From Psychrobacter aestuarii (lineage in GTDB: Bacteria > Pseudomonadota > Gammaproteobacteria > Pseudomonadales > Moraxellaceae): a stretch of 64,000 nt of DNA. The notes below the pieces were generated by a model, which saw nothing but the letters and a program-made list of their open reading frames with translations, had not been told where the DNA came from and searched no databases. Below are positions 36,673 to 44,730 of the stretch, piece by piece (positions within the stretch are counted from its first letter, which is position 1; each line of letters opens with the position of its first letter). The stretch is taken from assembly GCF_904846035.1 (NCBI RefSeq), contig NZ_CAJGYT010000001.1:1550001-1614000 (forward strand). Reading direction: 5' to 3'. Position numbers and translations under genes: made by a program.

Positions 36673-36734
36673 TATGCGCCACTAGGAACACTCTAGTAAT
36701 GCAGGGTTATCCTGAATGGTGCGTGATTTTTTTT
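36673..36734 (+). promoter_or_regulatory. Candidate three-way-junction leader of rpsO
   Basis: ATGCGCCA (36674-36681) pairs with TGGTGCGT (36717-36724) to close two hairpins: ACTAG/CTAGT (36681-36685 with 36693-36697) and CAGG/CCTG (36702-36705 with 36711-36714). T8 follows at 36727. S15 is known to repress its own mRNA through leader structures that differ between bacteria, some being three-way junctions, so this is a candidate S15-responsive attenuator or a simple terminator in the leader. Confidence 0.45.
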
Positions 36735-36798
36735 ATTGTTGTGTGATGCCCAATATGTCATTTTGGCACACACAGCCTTAGCATTGCCGGAGAAAGAT

Positions 36799-37065
36799 AT
36801 GCTAACCAATACTGACCGTGAACAAATCATTGCTCAATACCAGCGCGGCGAAAACGACACAGGTTCTCCTGAAGTTCAAGTGGCTCTACTAAGCGCACGT
36901 ATCAACGATTTGCAAGACCACTTTAAAGCACACAAAGCGGATCACCACAGCCGCCGTGGTCTAATCCGTATGGTTAACCAACGTCGTAAACTGCTTGACT
37001 ACCTAAAAGGTAAAGATCTTGGCCGCTACACCACGGTTATCAGCCAGTTGGGTCTACGTCGTTAA
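36799..37065 (+). CDS. rpsO: 30S ribosomal protein S15
   Basis: Primary 16S rRNA-binding protein of 88 residues (initiator Met included). Conserved features: [51 protein letters not shown] and the C-terminal [12 protein letters not shown]. The start at 36799 ([10 protein letters not shown]) is standard and follows CCGGAGAAAGAT; the frame extends upstream to 36736 only by chance. pnp follows after a terminator and a 540-base leader. Confidence 0.97.
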   Translation: MLTNTDREQIIAQYQRGENDTGSPEVQVALLSARINDLQDHFKAHKADHHSRRGLIRMVNQRRKLLDYLKGKDLGRYTTVISQLGLRR

Positions 37066-37763
37066 TAGTGTGATAGCGATACTGATAGCGACCAAGATGC
37101 GGTCCGTGTGCTATTGATAGCGGTCGATGATCGATTGGTAGTAGAAAAACGAACGATTGGTGAGTATCAGTAACGCCATCAACAATAAAAAACGGTGTGG
37201 AGTTATTTCACGCCGTTTTTTTATGGCTACTGTCTTGTATCGGCAGCTGTCATAACCACTTGTATTATTGTACATTGAGATGGGTTCGGCGTATTCGTAG
37301 CACATTGGTCAAGACGGACAAATCTCTGTAAAATAATGTGCGTTTGGCATAGGCTGACCGCACGCCGAAGGCAGAAGCGCTGACCTTGATATCGAGCGTG
37401 TGTTATCGTGCCACAGTAATCTGTTTTATAACCGCCGCGCAAAGGCTTTGGCAGCACTGTTGCTGCGGTGATGTGAAGAAAAATGCCCATGGTGAGTGCT
37501 CACCATGAAACAGGCGGCTTGTGCCTGATACCAGCGGCGATACGCGGTATAAAGACAGGTACGCTTGGGTACAGTACGCATGAGCGCACACCATGATACG
37601 AGGTCGCGACAGATACCAATATTACGACCCTCGTACTGTCAGCAGTAATGTAGACGCTGATGGGGCAACAACAAAACAAAGACTGCCAACATATTTTTAA
37701 CGATAAGTATCTGCATCGATTGCTGCCGATACCTATTTCGTCATTCAACATTAGGAAATTTAT
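37066..37763 (+). promoter_or_regulatory. rpsO-pnp spacer: terminator and long pnp leader
   Basis: This gap of 698 bases holds three copies of TGATAGCG (37071, 37083, 37115), a terminator at 37187-37222, then hairpins that may belong to the pnp leader. These are CAGGC/GCCTG (37511-37515 with 37523-37527), ATACC-GCG/CGC-GGTAT (37528-37550), and a long one, TACGAGGTCG (37597-37606) with CGACCCTCGTA (37625-37635). In E. coli the pnp leader hairpin is cut by RNase III and PNPase then represses its own message; a similar role here is inference. I see no gene; several frames of 60-90 codons lack ribosome sites. Confidence 0.5.
37187..37222. terminator. Terminator after rpsO
   Basis: AAAAAACGGTGTG followed by a 9-base loop and CACGCCGTTTTTTT; CGG and CCG with GTG/CAC form the core stem. 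Confidence 0.85.
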
Positions 37764-39875
37764 ATGACAACATCAAGCATGTTCAACACCATTAAGCGTG
37801 AATTTCAATATGGTAATCAACAAGTCGTCCTAGAGACTGGTCGTGTTGCGCGTCAAGCCAACTCTGTCATGGTCCACATGGGCGGTGTATCGGTACTGGT
37901 CGCAGCGGTAGTAAAAGCAGATGCCAAAGAAGGTCAAAACTTCTTTCCATTGACCGTGAACTATCAAGAAAAAATGTACGCTGCGGGTAAAATCCCAGGT
38001 GGCTACGGCAAGCGTGAAGGTCGTGCGAGCGAATTTGAAACCCTAACCTCACGTCTGATTGACCGTCCTATCCGTCCGCTATTCCCAGAAGGCTATGTCA
38101 ACGAAATCCAAATCACCGCAACAGTCGTGTCATCAGACAAGACCCAGCACGCAGACATCGCCGCGATGATCGGTGCATCAGCGGCACTTGCCATTTCAGA
38201 CGCGCCATTTAACGGTCCTATCGCCGGCGCACGCGTTGGCTTTATCGATGGCGAATACGTGCTAAACCCAACCCTTGAGCAGCTAGAAACCAGCGACCTT
38301 GACCTTGTGGTTGCGGGTACCAAATCAGCGGTATTGATGGTCGAATCAGAAGCAGCAGAGCTGTCAGAAGACCAAATGTTAGGCGCTGTTTTGTACGGTC
38401 ACGAGCAGCAACAAATCGTCATCGACAACATCGTATCACTCGCTGAAGAAGTGGGCACACAAAAGCAAGAATTCACCGCCCCTGCTGCCAATGCAGAGCT
38501 TGAGTCTGCCGTAAAAGCGCAGTTCGGCGACAAAATCGCTGAAGCTTACACCATCACTGAAAAGCAAGAGCGTTACGCTGCCCTTGATGAGATCAAGCAA
38601 GCCATCATTGAGAGCCTAGCGGGTGATGCTGAAGCGGACGACTACAGTGACAAAGTGTCTGAGCTAAAAGACATCTATGAAGAGCAAAAATATCGCACCG
38701 TACGTGACAACATCCTATCAGGTAAGCCACGTATCGACGGTCGTGACCTAGAGACCGTGCGTGCGCTAGACGTACAGGTTGGCGTATTGCCATACACGCA
38801 CGGTTCTGCGCTATTCACGCGCGGTGAGACACAGGCACTGGTCACCACCACACTAGGCAACAGCCGTGATGTGAACATGATTGACTCATTGGCAGGCACG
38901 ATTCGTGACCATTTCATGCTGCATTACAACTTCCCGCATTACTCAGTGGGTGAGACGGGTCGTGAAGGCGCGCCAAAGCGTCGTGAAATCGGTCATGGTC
39001 GCCTAGCACGCCGCGGTGTACAAGCGATGCTACCAGACAGCGAACGCTTCCCATACGTCATCCGTGTGGTATCAGAAATTACTGAATCAAACGGCTCATC
39101 ATCAATGGCGTCAGTCTGTGGTGCGAGCCTTGCCTTGATGGACGCAGGTGTACCCTTAAAAGCGCCAGTAGCGGGCATCGCCATGGGTCTGGTCAAAGAA
39201 GGCGAGCGATTTGCCGTATTGTCAGACATCTTGGGTGACGAAGATCACCTAGGCGACATGGACTTTAAAGTCGCGGGTTCAAAAGACGGTATCACTGCAC
39301 TACAGATGGATATCAAAATCGAAGGCATCACGCCTGACATCATGGAGCAGGCGCTCAACCAAGCGCACGCAGGTCGTATCCACATCCTAAACGCGATGAA
39401 CGAAGTACTGCCAGCGAGCCGTACTGAAATCAACGCGCATGCACCGAACTACGCTGTGATTGAAATCAATCCTGAAAAAATCCGTGACGTGATTGGTAAA
39501 GGCGGCGCGACCATCCGTCAGTTGACCGAAGAAACGGGCGCGGTTATCGACATCGATGACGCAGGCACCATTCGTATCTTTGGTGAAAACAAAGCCGCGA
39601 CCAAAGCCGCTATCCAGCAAATCGAAGCCTTGACCGCTGAAGTCGAAGTGGGCAAAACGTACGAAGGTACGGTTGCGCGTATCGTTGACTTTGGTGCGTT
39701 TGTTACTTTGTTGCCAAACACAGATGGTCTGGTACACATCTCACAAATCGCTGAAGAGCGCGTTGAGAACGTGTCTGACTACCTAAAAGAAGGTCAAACC
39801 GTAAAAGTATTGGTACAAGACGTGGACAACCGCGGTCGTATCAAACTGACCATGAAAGGCATTGAGCAAGCATAA
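37764..39875 (+). CDS. pnp: Polyribonucleotide nucleotidyltransferase (PNPase)
   Basis: Trimeric 3'-to-5' phosphorolytic exoribonuclease of 703 residues, part of the RNA degradosome and important in cold growth. Two RNase PH domains flank a helical domain (about 1-545; [28 protein letters not shown] and later [13 protein letters not shown]). A KH domain ([18 protein letters not shown], near 565) and an S1 domain ([30 protein letters not shown]) end the protein. TTAGGAAATTTAT precedes the ATG. Terminator at 39898. Confidence 0.97.
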   Translation: MTTSSMFNTIKREFQYGNQQVVLETGRVARQANSVMVHMGGVSVLVAAVVKADAKEGQNFFPLTVNYQEKMYAAGKIPGGYGKREGRASEFETLTSRLIDRPIRPLFPEGYVNEIQITATVVSSDKTQHADIAAMIGASAALAISDAPFNGPIAGARVGFIDGEYVLNPTLEQLETSDLDLVVAGTKSAVLMVESEAAELSEDQMLGAVLYGHEQQQIVIDNIVSLAEEVGTQKQEFTAPAANAELESAVKAQFGDKIAEAYTITEKQERYAALDEIKQAIIESLAGDAEADDYSDKVSELKDIYEEQKYRTVRDNILSGKPRIDGRDLETVRALDVQVGVLPYTHGSALFTRGETQALVTTTLGNSRDVNMIDSLAGTIRDHFMLHYNFPHYSVGETGREGAPKRREIGHGRLARRGVQAMLPDSERFPYVIRVVSEITESNGSSSMASVCGASLALMDAGVPLKAPVAGIAMGLVKEGERFAVLSDILGDEDHLGDMDFKVAGSKDGITALQMDIKIEGITPDIMEQALNQAHAGRIHILNAMNEVLPASRTEINAHAPNYAVIEINPEKIRDVIGKGGATIRQLTEETGAVIDIDDAGTIRIFGENKAATKAAIQQIEALTAEVEVGKTYEGTVARIVDFGAFVTLLPNTDGLVHISQIAEERVENVSDYLKEGQTVKVLVQDVDNRGRIKLTMKGIEQA

Positions 39876-39897
39876 TTTGCTGCATTACCTTTACAAT

Positions 39898-39933
39898 AAA
39901 AAAGCCGCGCATTAGATTGCGCGGCTTTTTTTT
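39898..39933. terminator. Terminator after pnp
   Basis: GCCGCGC (39904-39910), loop ATTAGATT, GCGCGGC (39919-39925), with A6 before and T8 after. Confidence 0.92.
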
Positions 39934-39990
39934 GTGCATGAAAAATAAAAGCGAGTTATAAAAAATAATTATAAAAACTGTCTCCGCCAA

Positions 39991-40578
39991 TTAGGCAGAC
40001 AGCGTTGGCAAACGCGGCAGGTGTATGTCAATGCGCAAACGCGGCACGTCTTTTAATTCATCAAATAGCGCCAATACAGCAGTATCGGACGCACTCAGTG
40101 CCGTATCTTCCATTTCGCTAGCAGCGTTTTCAATAGCATCAGCAGCGATAACACTGTCATTAGAACATAGAGACAATAACGGACGTGCAAAAATAGCGAT
40201 ACGCCGTACGCCATCGTAACGAATCAGCTTAGTTAATTGCTGTTTTAAATCCATCAGCGCCGCGTTTAACCACACCATTTTTGGGTCGTGATAGGGGTGA
40301 CGAGCGATGGTCAGATTGGCGATATATTGCGGCTGGTTGCCATTGCTACTCGCGCCCAATCCCGCGTGCTCGCGCTGGCGCTTATGCATCAAGCAGCTGC
40401 CTGTCGTCAGCCAAGACTCAAGACAGGCGCGGCGATACTGACGATAATTGTCCGCATACAGCGTTTGCGTACGCATCAAAATAGGGTCAAGTAAAATACC
40501 TGCGGTATTCACGGGCAATACCAGCACTTGAGCGCGCGTGTTCAAAATCGGGGCGCGGGTCACGCTAAGTATTGCCAT
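39991..40578 (-). CDS. Divergent macrodomain-like protein (inferred)
   Basis: Protein of 195 residues. The first 130 follow the macrodomain pattern of DarG-type enzymes: VLVLPVNTAGILLDP in place of the ADP-ribose-binding VNxVGxMGKGL loop, NYRQYRRACLESWL, then QYIANLTIARHPYHDP and ALMDLKQQLTKLIRYDGVRRIAIFAR. The Gly-rich loop that binds ADP-ribose is changed and the usual final GGLxW/GCG loop is not clear, so binding or hydrolysis may be lost. The C-terminus is acidic and ends RIDIHLPRLPTLSA. AAAGGAAAATCA precedes the ATG. It is third in an operon after prlC and yheV, with no partner toxin gene visible. Confidence 0.5.
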   Translation of the reverse strand: MAILSVTRAPILNTRAQVLVLPVNTAGILLDPILMRTQTLYADNYRQYRRACLESWLTTGSCLMHKRQREHAGLGASSNGNQPQYIANLTIARHPYHDPKMVWLNAALMDLKQQLTKLIRYDGVRRIAIFARPLLSLCSNDSVIAADAIENAASEMEDTALSASDTAVLALFDELKDVPRLRIDIHLPRLPTLSA

Positions 40579-40628
40579 TGATTTTCCTTTAAGACGATGC
40601 GTGCTGCGGTGTCCATGCAGCGCAGGTT

Positions 40629-40871
40629 TTAGGGCTTAAACTGCACGATGCCTTGCGTGCCTGTTTGCATGGCATCTTTAGCAAGGTTGTTTTGCTCAAG
40701 GTCTTCAGGCTTTGGGCGGCGCTCGATGTGCCCGCATTGACTGCACTCGATATATTCATCCGCCTCAGGCTCAAAGAGTTGCACCTGCACCACAGCATCC
40801 ATCGCTTCACACTTTAGGCAGCGTACACCCGCCAAAAACTGGCGCTTGGGTCGGCTCGATTGATAACGCAT
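40629..40871 (-). CDS. yheV: YheV-family zinc-ribbon protein
   Basis: Small protein of 80 residues with two CxxC pairs (VRCLKCEAMD and IECSQCGHIERR), matching the DUF2387/YheV putative metal-binding proteins. It begins with a basic segment (RYQSSRPKRQFLAGV) and ends in VQFKP, also typical. Its ATG overlaps the prlC stop codon by one base (TAATG). Function is unknown; the pairing with oligopeptidase A recurs in related bacteria. Confidence 0.8.
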   Translation of the reverse strand: MRYQSSRPKRQFLAGVRCLKCEAMDAVVQVQLFEPEADEYIECSQCGHIERRPKPEDLEQNNLAKDAMQTGTQGIVQFKP

Positions 40872-43015
40872 TACACCACCTCAGCGGTCGGCGTGGTGTC
40901 AGGCTCAGCACTGTCAAAGCCGCTGTGACGCAGTAGCGCATCAATGGTGGCGCTGCGCCCACGGAAGTTTTCAAAGTTGGTCTTGGCAGGCAAGCTGCCA
41001 CCGACCGATAACACGGTATCGCGGAAAGCTTTGCCCGTCACCGCATTAAAAATCCCTTCTTCTTCAAAACGGCTAAAGGCATCGGCGGACAACAGCTCTG
41101 CCCATTTATACGAATAATAACCCGCCGCGTAGCCACCTGCGAAAATATGGCTAAAGCCATTGGCAAAGCGGTTATCGCTTGGAGTGTCCATGATGGCAAT
41201 CTCATTGCGCACGCCTTGTAGTGTTGCCAAAATACCTCTGTAATCAGGCGCAGGGGTCTGCGCATGAATGCGCATATCAAAGAGGGCAAACTCAATCTGG
41301 CGCAAGGTCTGCATGCCGCTTTGGAAGTTTTTTGCGGCAAGCAGCGCGTCTAATTTATCGGTTGGCAGTGGCTCGCCTGAATCAATATGACCGCTGATTA
41401 GCGCGATGCCGTCCGCATGCCATGCCCAGTTTTCCATAAATTGGCTCGGCAGCTCGACCGCGTCCCACTCAACGCCATTGACGCCCGCGACATCGCCGAC
41501 GGTGACTTGGGTCAATAAGTGATGCAGACCGTGCCCAAACTCATGGAACAAGGTCAACACCTCATCATGGGTCAGTAGGCTGGGCTTGCCATCGATAGCA
41601 GGGGTAAAATTACCGACCATAAAGCAGACGGGCAGCTGTGTGTAGTCCGCCGCTTGGTTGTGGTAGCGCGCCTGAAAGCCGTTCATCCACGCGCCGCCGC
41701 GCTTGCCACTGCGCGCAAACAAGTCAAAATAAAAGCCGCCGACCAGCGTATCATCAGCATCTAGCAATTGATAAAAACGCACGTCAGGATGCCATACCGA
41801 GGCGCTGTCGGTCGCGTCAATCACGCGGATGCCGTACAAGCGCTGAACGATGGCAAACAAGCCATCAATCACGGTGCTGACAGGGAAATACGGACGGATT
41901 TCTTCTTGCGATAGGCTAAAGGCTTGCTGCTTGACCTTTTCGGCAAAGTATCCGCTGTCCCACGGCTGCAAATCAGTGACGCCGTGCTCTGCTGCGCATT
42001 GACTGATTTGCGCCAAGTCTTTTTTGGCGGCGGGGGTCGCTTCGGTGGCAAGCGAAGTCAAAAAGTCGCTGACCTCATCCACACGCTCTGCCATCTTGGT
42101 CGATAGGGACAGCTCGGCATAATTGTCAAAACCAAGCAGCTGTGCCTTTTGCTCACGCAAGGCTAAAATCTCTTGCATGCTATCGGCGTTGTTTAACGAC
42201 TCGCCCTTATCATTGGTGTGCGTGTCAAATTCTGAAGCGCGGGTCACGTACGCATGGTACAGCGCTTGACGCAGGTCGCGGTCATCAGCGTAGGTCATCA
42301 CTGCCAGATAGCTGGGGATATTGAGCGTTGCCACATAATAGGGCGTAGGCAGCGCGTCAATGTCCGCGTCATTCATCTCGCCTGATTCGCGCAGCTTTGC
42401 TTTGTGCTGCTCGCCCGCTTCTGCAAGCAGTGCGCGTCCGCTCTCGGTCATGCCAGCAAGCTTGTCTTCTGCTAAGGGCAGGGCATAGTCTTGGGTTGCG
42501 TCCAAGATATTGTCCGAGAATTTGGCAGACAATGCCGCAAGTTTGCTTTGAATCTCGGCAAACTGGGCTTGCTTGTCTTTTGGCAATGCTACGCCTGACA
42601 GCTCAAAGCTTTGCATCGCAAGGGTAATAGCGCGAGCACGGTCAGTTGGCAGGGCATTAAAGAAGTCGGGGTCATTGACCACCGCTTGATAACGGGCAAA
42701 TAGCGGCTGATGCTGACCGACACGTGTGCCATACGCCGCCACTTCTGGCAACAGTGCATGATGCGCCTCACGAATGTCCTTGTCACTCATCACGCTGTTC
42801 AGATGCGAGACCAAGCCCCAGCTTCTATCGAGTGCCAAATTGACTTGTTCAAAATCAACAATATCGGCAAGCGCCGTCTCGGTATCGGCAGGCGCTGCGC
42901 TCAGCGCGTCCAAAAAGGTCTGTGCCTCAGTCAATGCCGCCGTGACCTGTTCGCTCAGTGCGGCAGGCGTGGTGGTGGCAAAATCAACGAGGTGTAACTC
43001 AGAAGCAAGGGTCAT
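40871..43015 (-). CDS. prlC: Oligopeptidase A (M3 metallopeptidase)
   Basis: Cytosolic zinc peptidase of 714 residues that degrades signal peptides and other short peptides. The catalytic motif is LFHEFGHGLHHLL (HExxH form HEFGH), preceded by MVGNFT and followed by VEWDAVELPSQFMENWAW with the third zinc ligand Glu. The C-terminal IFAGGYAAGYYSYKWAELLSADAF is typical. I chose the ATG at 43015 (MTLASELH); the open frame reaches 43090 but codes for an unrelated hydrophobic stretch. First gene of prlC-yheV-macro. Confidence 0.93.
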   Translation of the reverse strand: MTLASELHLVDFATTTPAALSEQVTAALTEAQTFLDALSAAPADTETALADIVDFEQVNLALDRSWGLVSHLNSVMSDKDIREAHHALLPEVAAYGTRVGQHQPLFARYQAVVNDPDFFNALPTDRARAITLAMQSFELSGVALPKDKQAQFAEIQSKLAALSAKFSDNILDATQDYALPLAEDKLAGMTESGRALLAEAGEQHKAKLRESGEMNDADIDALPTPYYVATLNIPSYLAVMTYADDRDLRQALYHAYVTRASEFDTHTNDKGESLNNADSMQEILALREQKAQLLGFDNYAELSLSTKMAERVDEVSDFLTSLATEATPAAKKDLAQISQCAAEHGVTDLQPWDSGYFAEKVKQQAFSLSQEEIRPYFPVSTVIDGLFAIVQRLYGIRVIDATDSASVWHPDVRFYQLLDADDTLVGGFYFDLFARSGKRGGAWMNGFQARYHNQAADYTQLPVCFMVGNFTPAIDGKPSLLTHDEVLTLFHEFGHGLHHLLTQVTVGDVAGVNGVEWDAVELPSQFMENWAWHADGIALISGHIDSGEPLPTDKLDALLAAKNFQSGMQTLRQIEFALFDMRIHAQTPAPDYRGILATLQGVRNEIAIMDTPSDNRFANGFSHIFAGGYAAGYYSYKWAELLSADAFSRFEEEGIFNAVTGKAFRDTVLSVGGSLPAKTNFENFRGRSATIDALLRHSGFDSAEPDTTPTAEVV

Positions 43016-43474
43016 AAACACATCCCATGTCGTTATAAAAATAAAGAGAAATATGGCGTAAAAATAGGGCACAGCAGGGCACAAATTCAATCCGCGCGCC
43101 GCGTGCGTACCCTATCCATGATGGGTGCTGAATTGGCAAAATACAAGGTATCAAAAAAGTGTTTGGACATCAGTACACACCAGCAGCAGGTATATAGAGC
43201 ACTGATACGGCGGGCACTGCTGCATAACGAGATACGGATACATCCACGTCTATCAGAAAATAAAACCACTTACAAAGCGTCACCATTTGCTTGCAAAGTC
43301 ACCATATAGCCGATGCGGTGAAGTTGCTAGCATCATAAGGATAGGTCGCTGTATTTGTCTGCGGTCATCCCGCAACCAACAACGCGTGCTATTAATAACG
43401 TTCCTGATAGCACATTCCTGATAGCGGTCTGCAGCGACGTCTGAAGATAATAACTTACATTAAGGAAAATAATT
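43016..43474. promoter_or_regulatory. Divergent prlC/Balon-like promoter region
   Basis: This 459-base gap has no supported gene. Near the rightward gene, TTCCTGATAGC occurs twice head to tail (43401-43411 and 43415-43425), and the second copy continues as TGATAGCGGTC, an 11-mer also found at 37115-37125 between rpsO and pnp. A looser repeat, CAAAG(CG)TCACCAT, occurs twice near 43270-43305. No clear -35/-10 pair could be assigned. Confidence 0.4.
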
Positions 43475-44587
43475 ATGAAAGCGACGCTCAAAAGTTTACG
43501 TGAAACCAAAGCCAACCCTGCGGTCAGTGTGTTCGTCAAGACGCATCGCAATCACCCCGCCAATGAAACCGACCCCATTGCCCTAAAAAACCAGCTCAAA
43601 GTGGTCGAAGAGCGTCTGACCCAAGAGTATGACAAGCAAACCGCAAGTACCATATTGGACAACATCCACACCAAAACCAATGAGCTGAATCATAATTACA
43701 ACCTTGACACCTTAGCGATTTTTGCCAGTACCGATGATGTGCAAATCATCCGTATGCCGCTCGATACCAAAGAGCGCGTGGTCATCTCAAACAGCTTTGC
43801 GACCCGTGATTTGGTGCGCGACATGGCAAGCGCAGTGCATTATTACGCGGTGGTATTGACCCAGCACAAAGCGCGCTTGATTGAAGCGGCGAATGACCGC
43901 GTGGTGGCTGAGTTCCAAAAAGATTCTGACGCTCAAAACCATATGGAAAATATTCCGTTCCCGATTGAAAACAACAATCCGTACATGACAGGCGATGGCA
44001 GCGCTGACCGCTCATCAAGCAATGAAAGCAGCTATCTCAAAGAATACTTTAACCAAGTCGATAAGAGCGTCCAAGAGCTGTGGGGCGAGCACAAAATGCC
44101 GCTGGTCATCATCGGTGATACCAAAAATATCGGCTACTATAAAGAAGTGTGTGACCGTCCTGACAACATCATTGCCACCGTCTCAAACGTCACACAGCTC
44201 GAAGAGGGCAGCGCCCAGCACATTATTGATGGCGTGCAAACGGCGATTGAAGACTATCGCAGCTCACTGCATCAGGCCGCACTCGGCGAGATTGACAAAG
44301 CGCGCGGCGCCAATATGGTCGTCACCGACCTTCAAGAAGTCTACCGCGCTGCCTATCAAGGCATCGGTGAGCGTCTGTATGTGCGTCGTGGCTACATGCA
44401 GCCTGCAATGATTGATGAAGAAGCGCAAACGCTAAAAGTCGTGGATGATGCCAGCGAAAAAGGCGTCACTGACGATGCGGTCGGCGATATCATTGAACAC
44501 GTCATGCACAATGGCGGCGATGTGGTCTTTATGCCTGCTGACATCATGGACGCTGACCAGCCGATTGCACTGGTGACCCGCTACTAA
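43475..44587 (+). CDS. Balon-like ribosome hibernation factor (bacterial aeRF1/Pelota homologue)
   Basis: Protein of 370 residues of the baeRF group, bacterial relatives of archaeo-eukaryotic release factor aeRF1 and Pelota. It closely fits my recollection of Balon, the Psychrobacter urativorans factor that occupies the ribosomal A site with EF-Tu-GDP in cold or stationary cells. Visible layout: N-terminal domain (about 1-130; SVFVKTHRN, LDTLAIFASTDDVQIIRMPL), middle domain (about 130-270; HYYAVVLTQHKARLIEA, LVIIGDTKNIGYY) and C-terminal domain ending GGDVVFMPADIM and IALVTRY, which parallels the GGIGAILRY end of aeRF1. No GGQ peptide-release motif occurs. AAGGAAAATAATT precedes the ATG. Confidence 0.85.
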   Translation: MKATLKSLRETKANPAVSVFVKTHRNHPANETDPIALKNQLKVVEERLTQEYDKQTASTILDNIHTKTNELNHNYNLDTLAIFASTDDVQIIRMPLDTKERVVISNSFATRDLVRDMASAVHYYAVVLTQHKARLIEAANDRVVAEFQKDSDAQNHMENIPFPIENNNPYMTGDGSADRSSSNESSYLKEYFNQVDKSVQELWGEHKMPLVIIGDTKNIGYYKEVCDRPDNIIATVSNVTQLEEGSAQHIIDGVQTAIEDYRSSLHQAALGEIDKARGANMVVTDLQEVYRAAYQGIGERLYVRRGYMQPAMIDEEAQTLKVVDDASEKGVTDDAVGDIIEHVMHNGGDVVFMPADIMDADQPIALVTRY

Positions 44588-44619
44588 AACACGCATCGCG
44601 ACGCATAGCACGAGCACAA

Positions 44620-44668
44620 GGCGCATGGGTTTTGGTAAGCCGATGCGCCCTTATCGTTTTTAGCCCCT
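44620..44668 (+). terminator. Probable terminator after the Balon-like gene
   Basis: GGCGCAT (44620-44626) pairs with ATGCGCC (44643-44649). The following Ts are interrupted (TTATCGTTTTTAG), so termination may be partial. Confidence 0.5.
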
Positions 44669-44730
44669 TTTTTACAATAAAAAGTACCGTACCTGCACGA
44701 TAATCAAAACAATAACCTAGGACAACCCTC

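Noticed and set aside
37227..37490. 87-codon minus-strand frame in the rpsO-pnp spacer
   Set aside because: No ribosome site, no recognisable motif, and overlapping frames of similar length; the region is better explained as terminator and pnp leader.
39991..40578. DarTG-type toxin-antitoxin system
   Set aside because: The macrodomain-like protein has no adjacent DarT-like gene; neighbours are yheV, prlC and pnp, all housekeeping genes.
43103..43309. 68-codon frame between prlC and the Balon-like gene
   Set aside because: No ribosome site and no family resemblance; the gap looks like a divergent promoter region.
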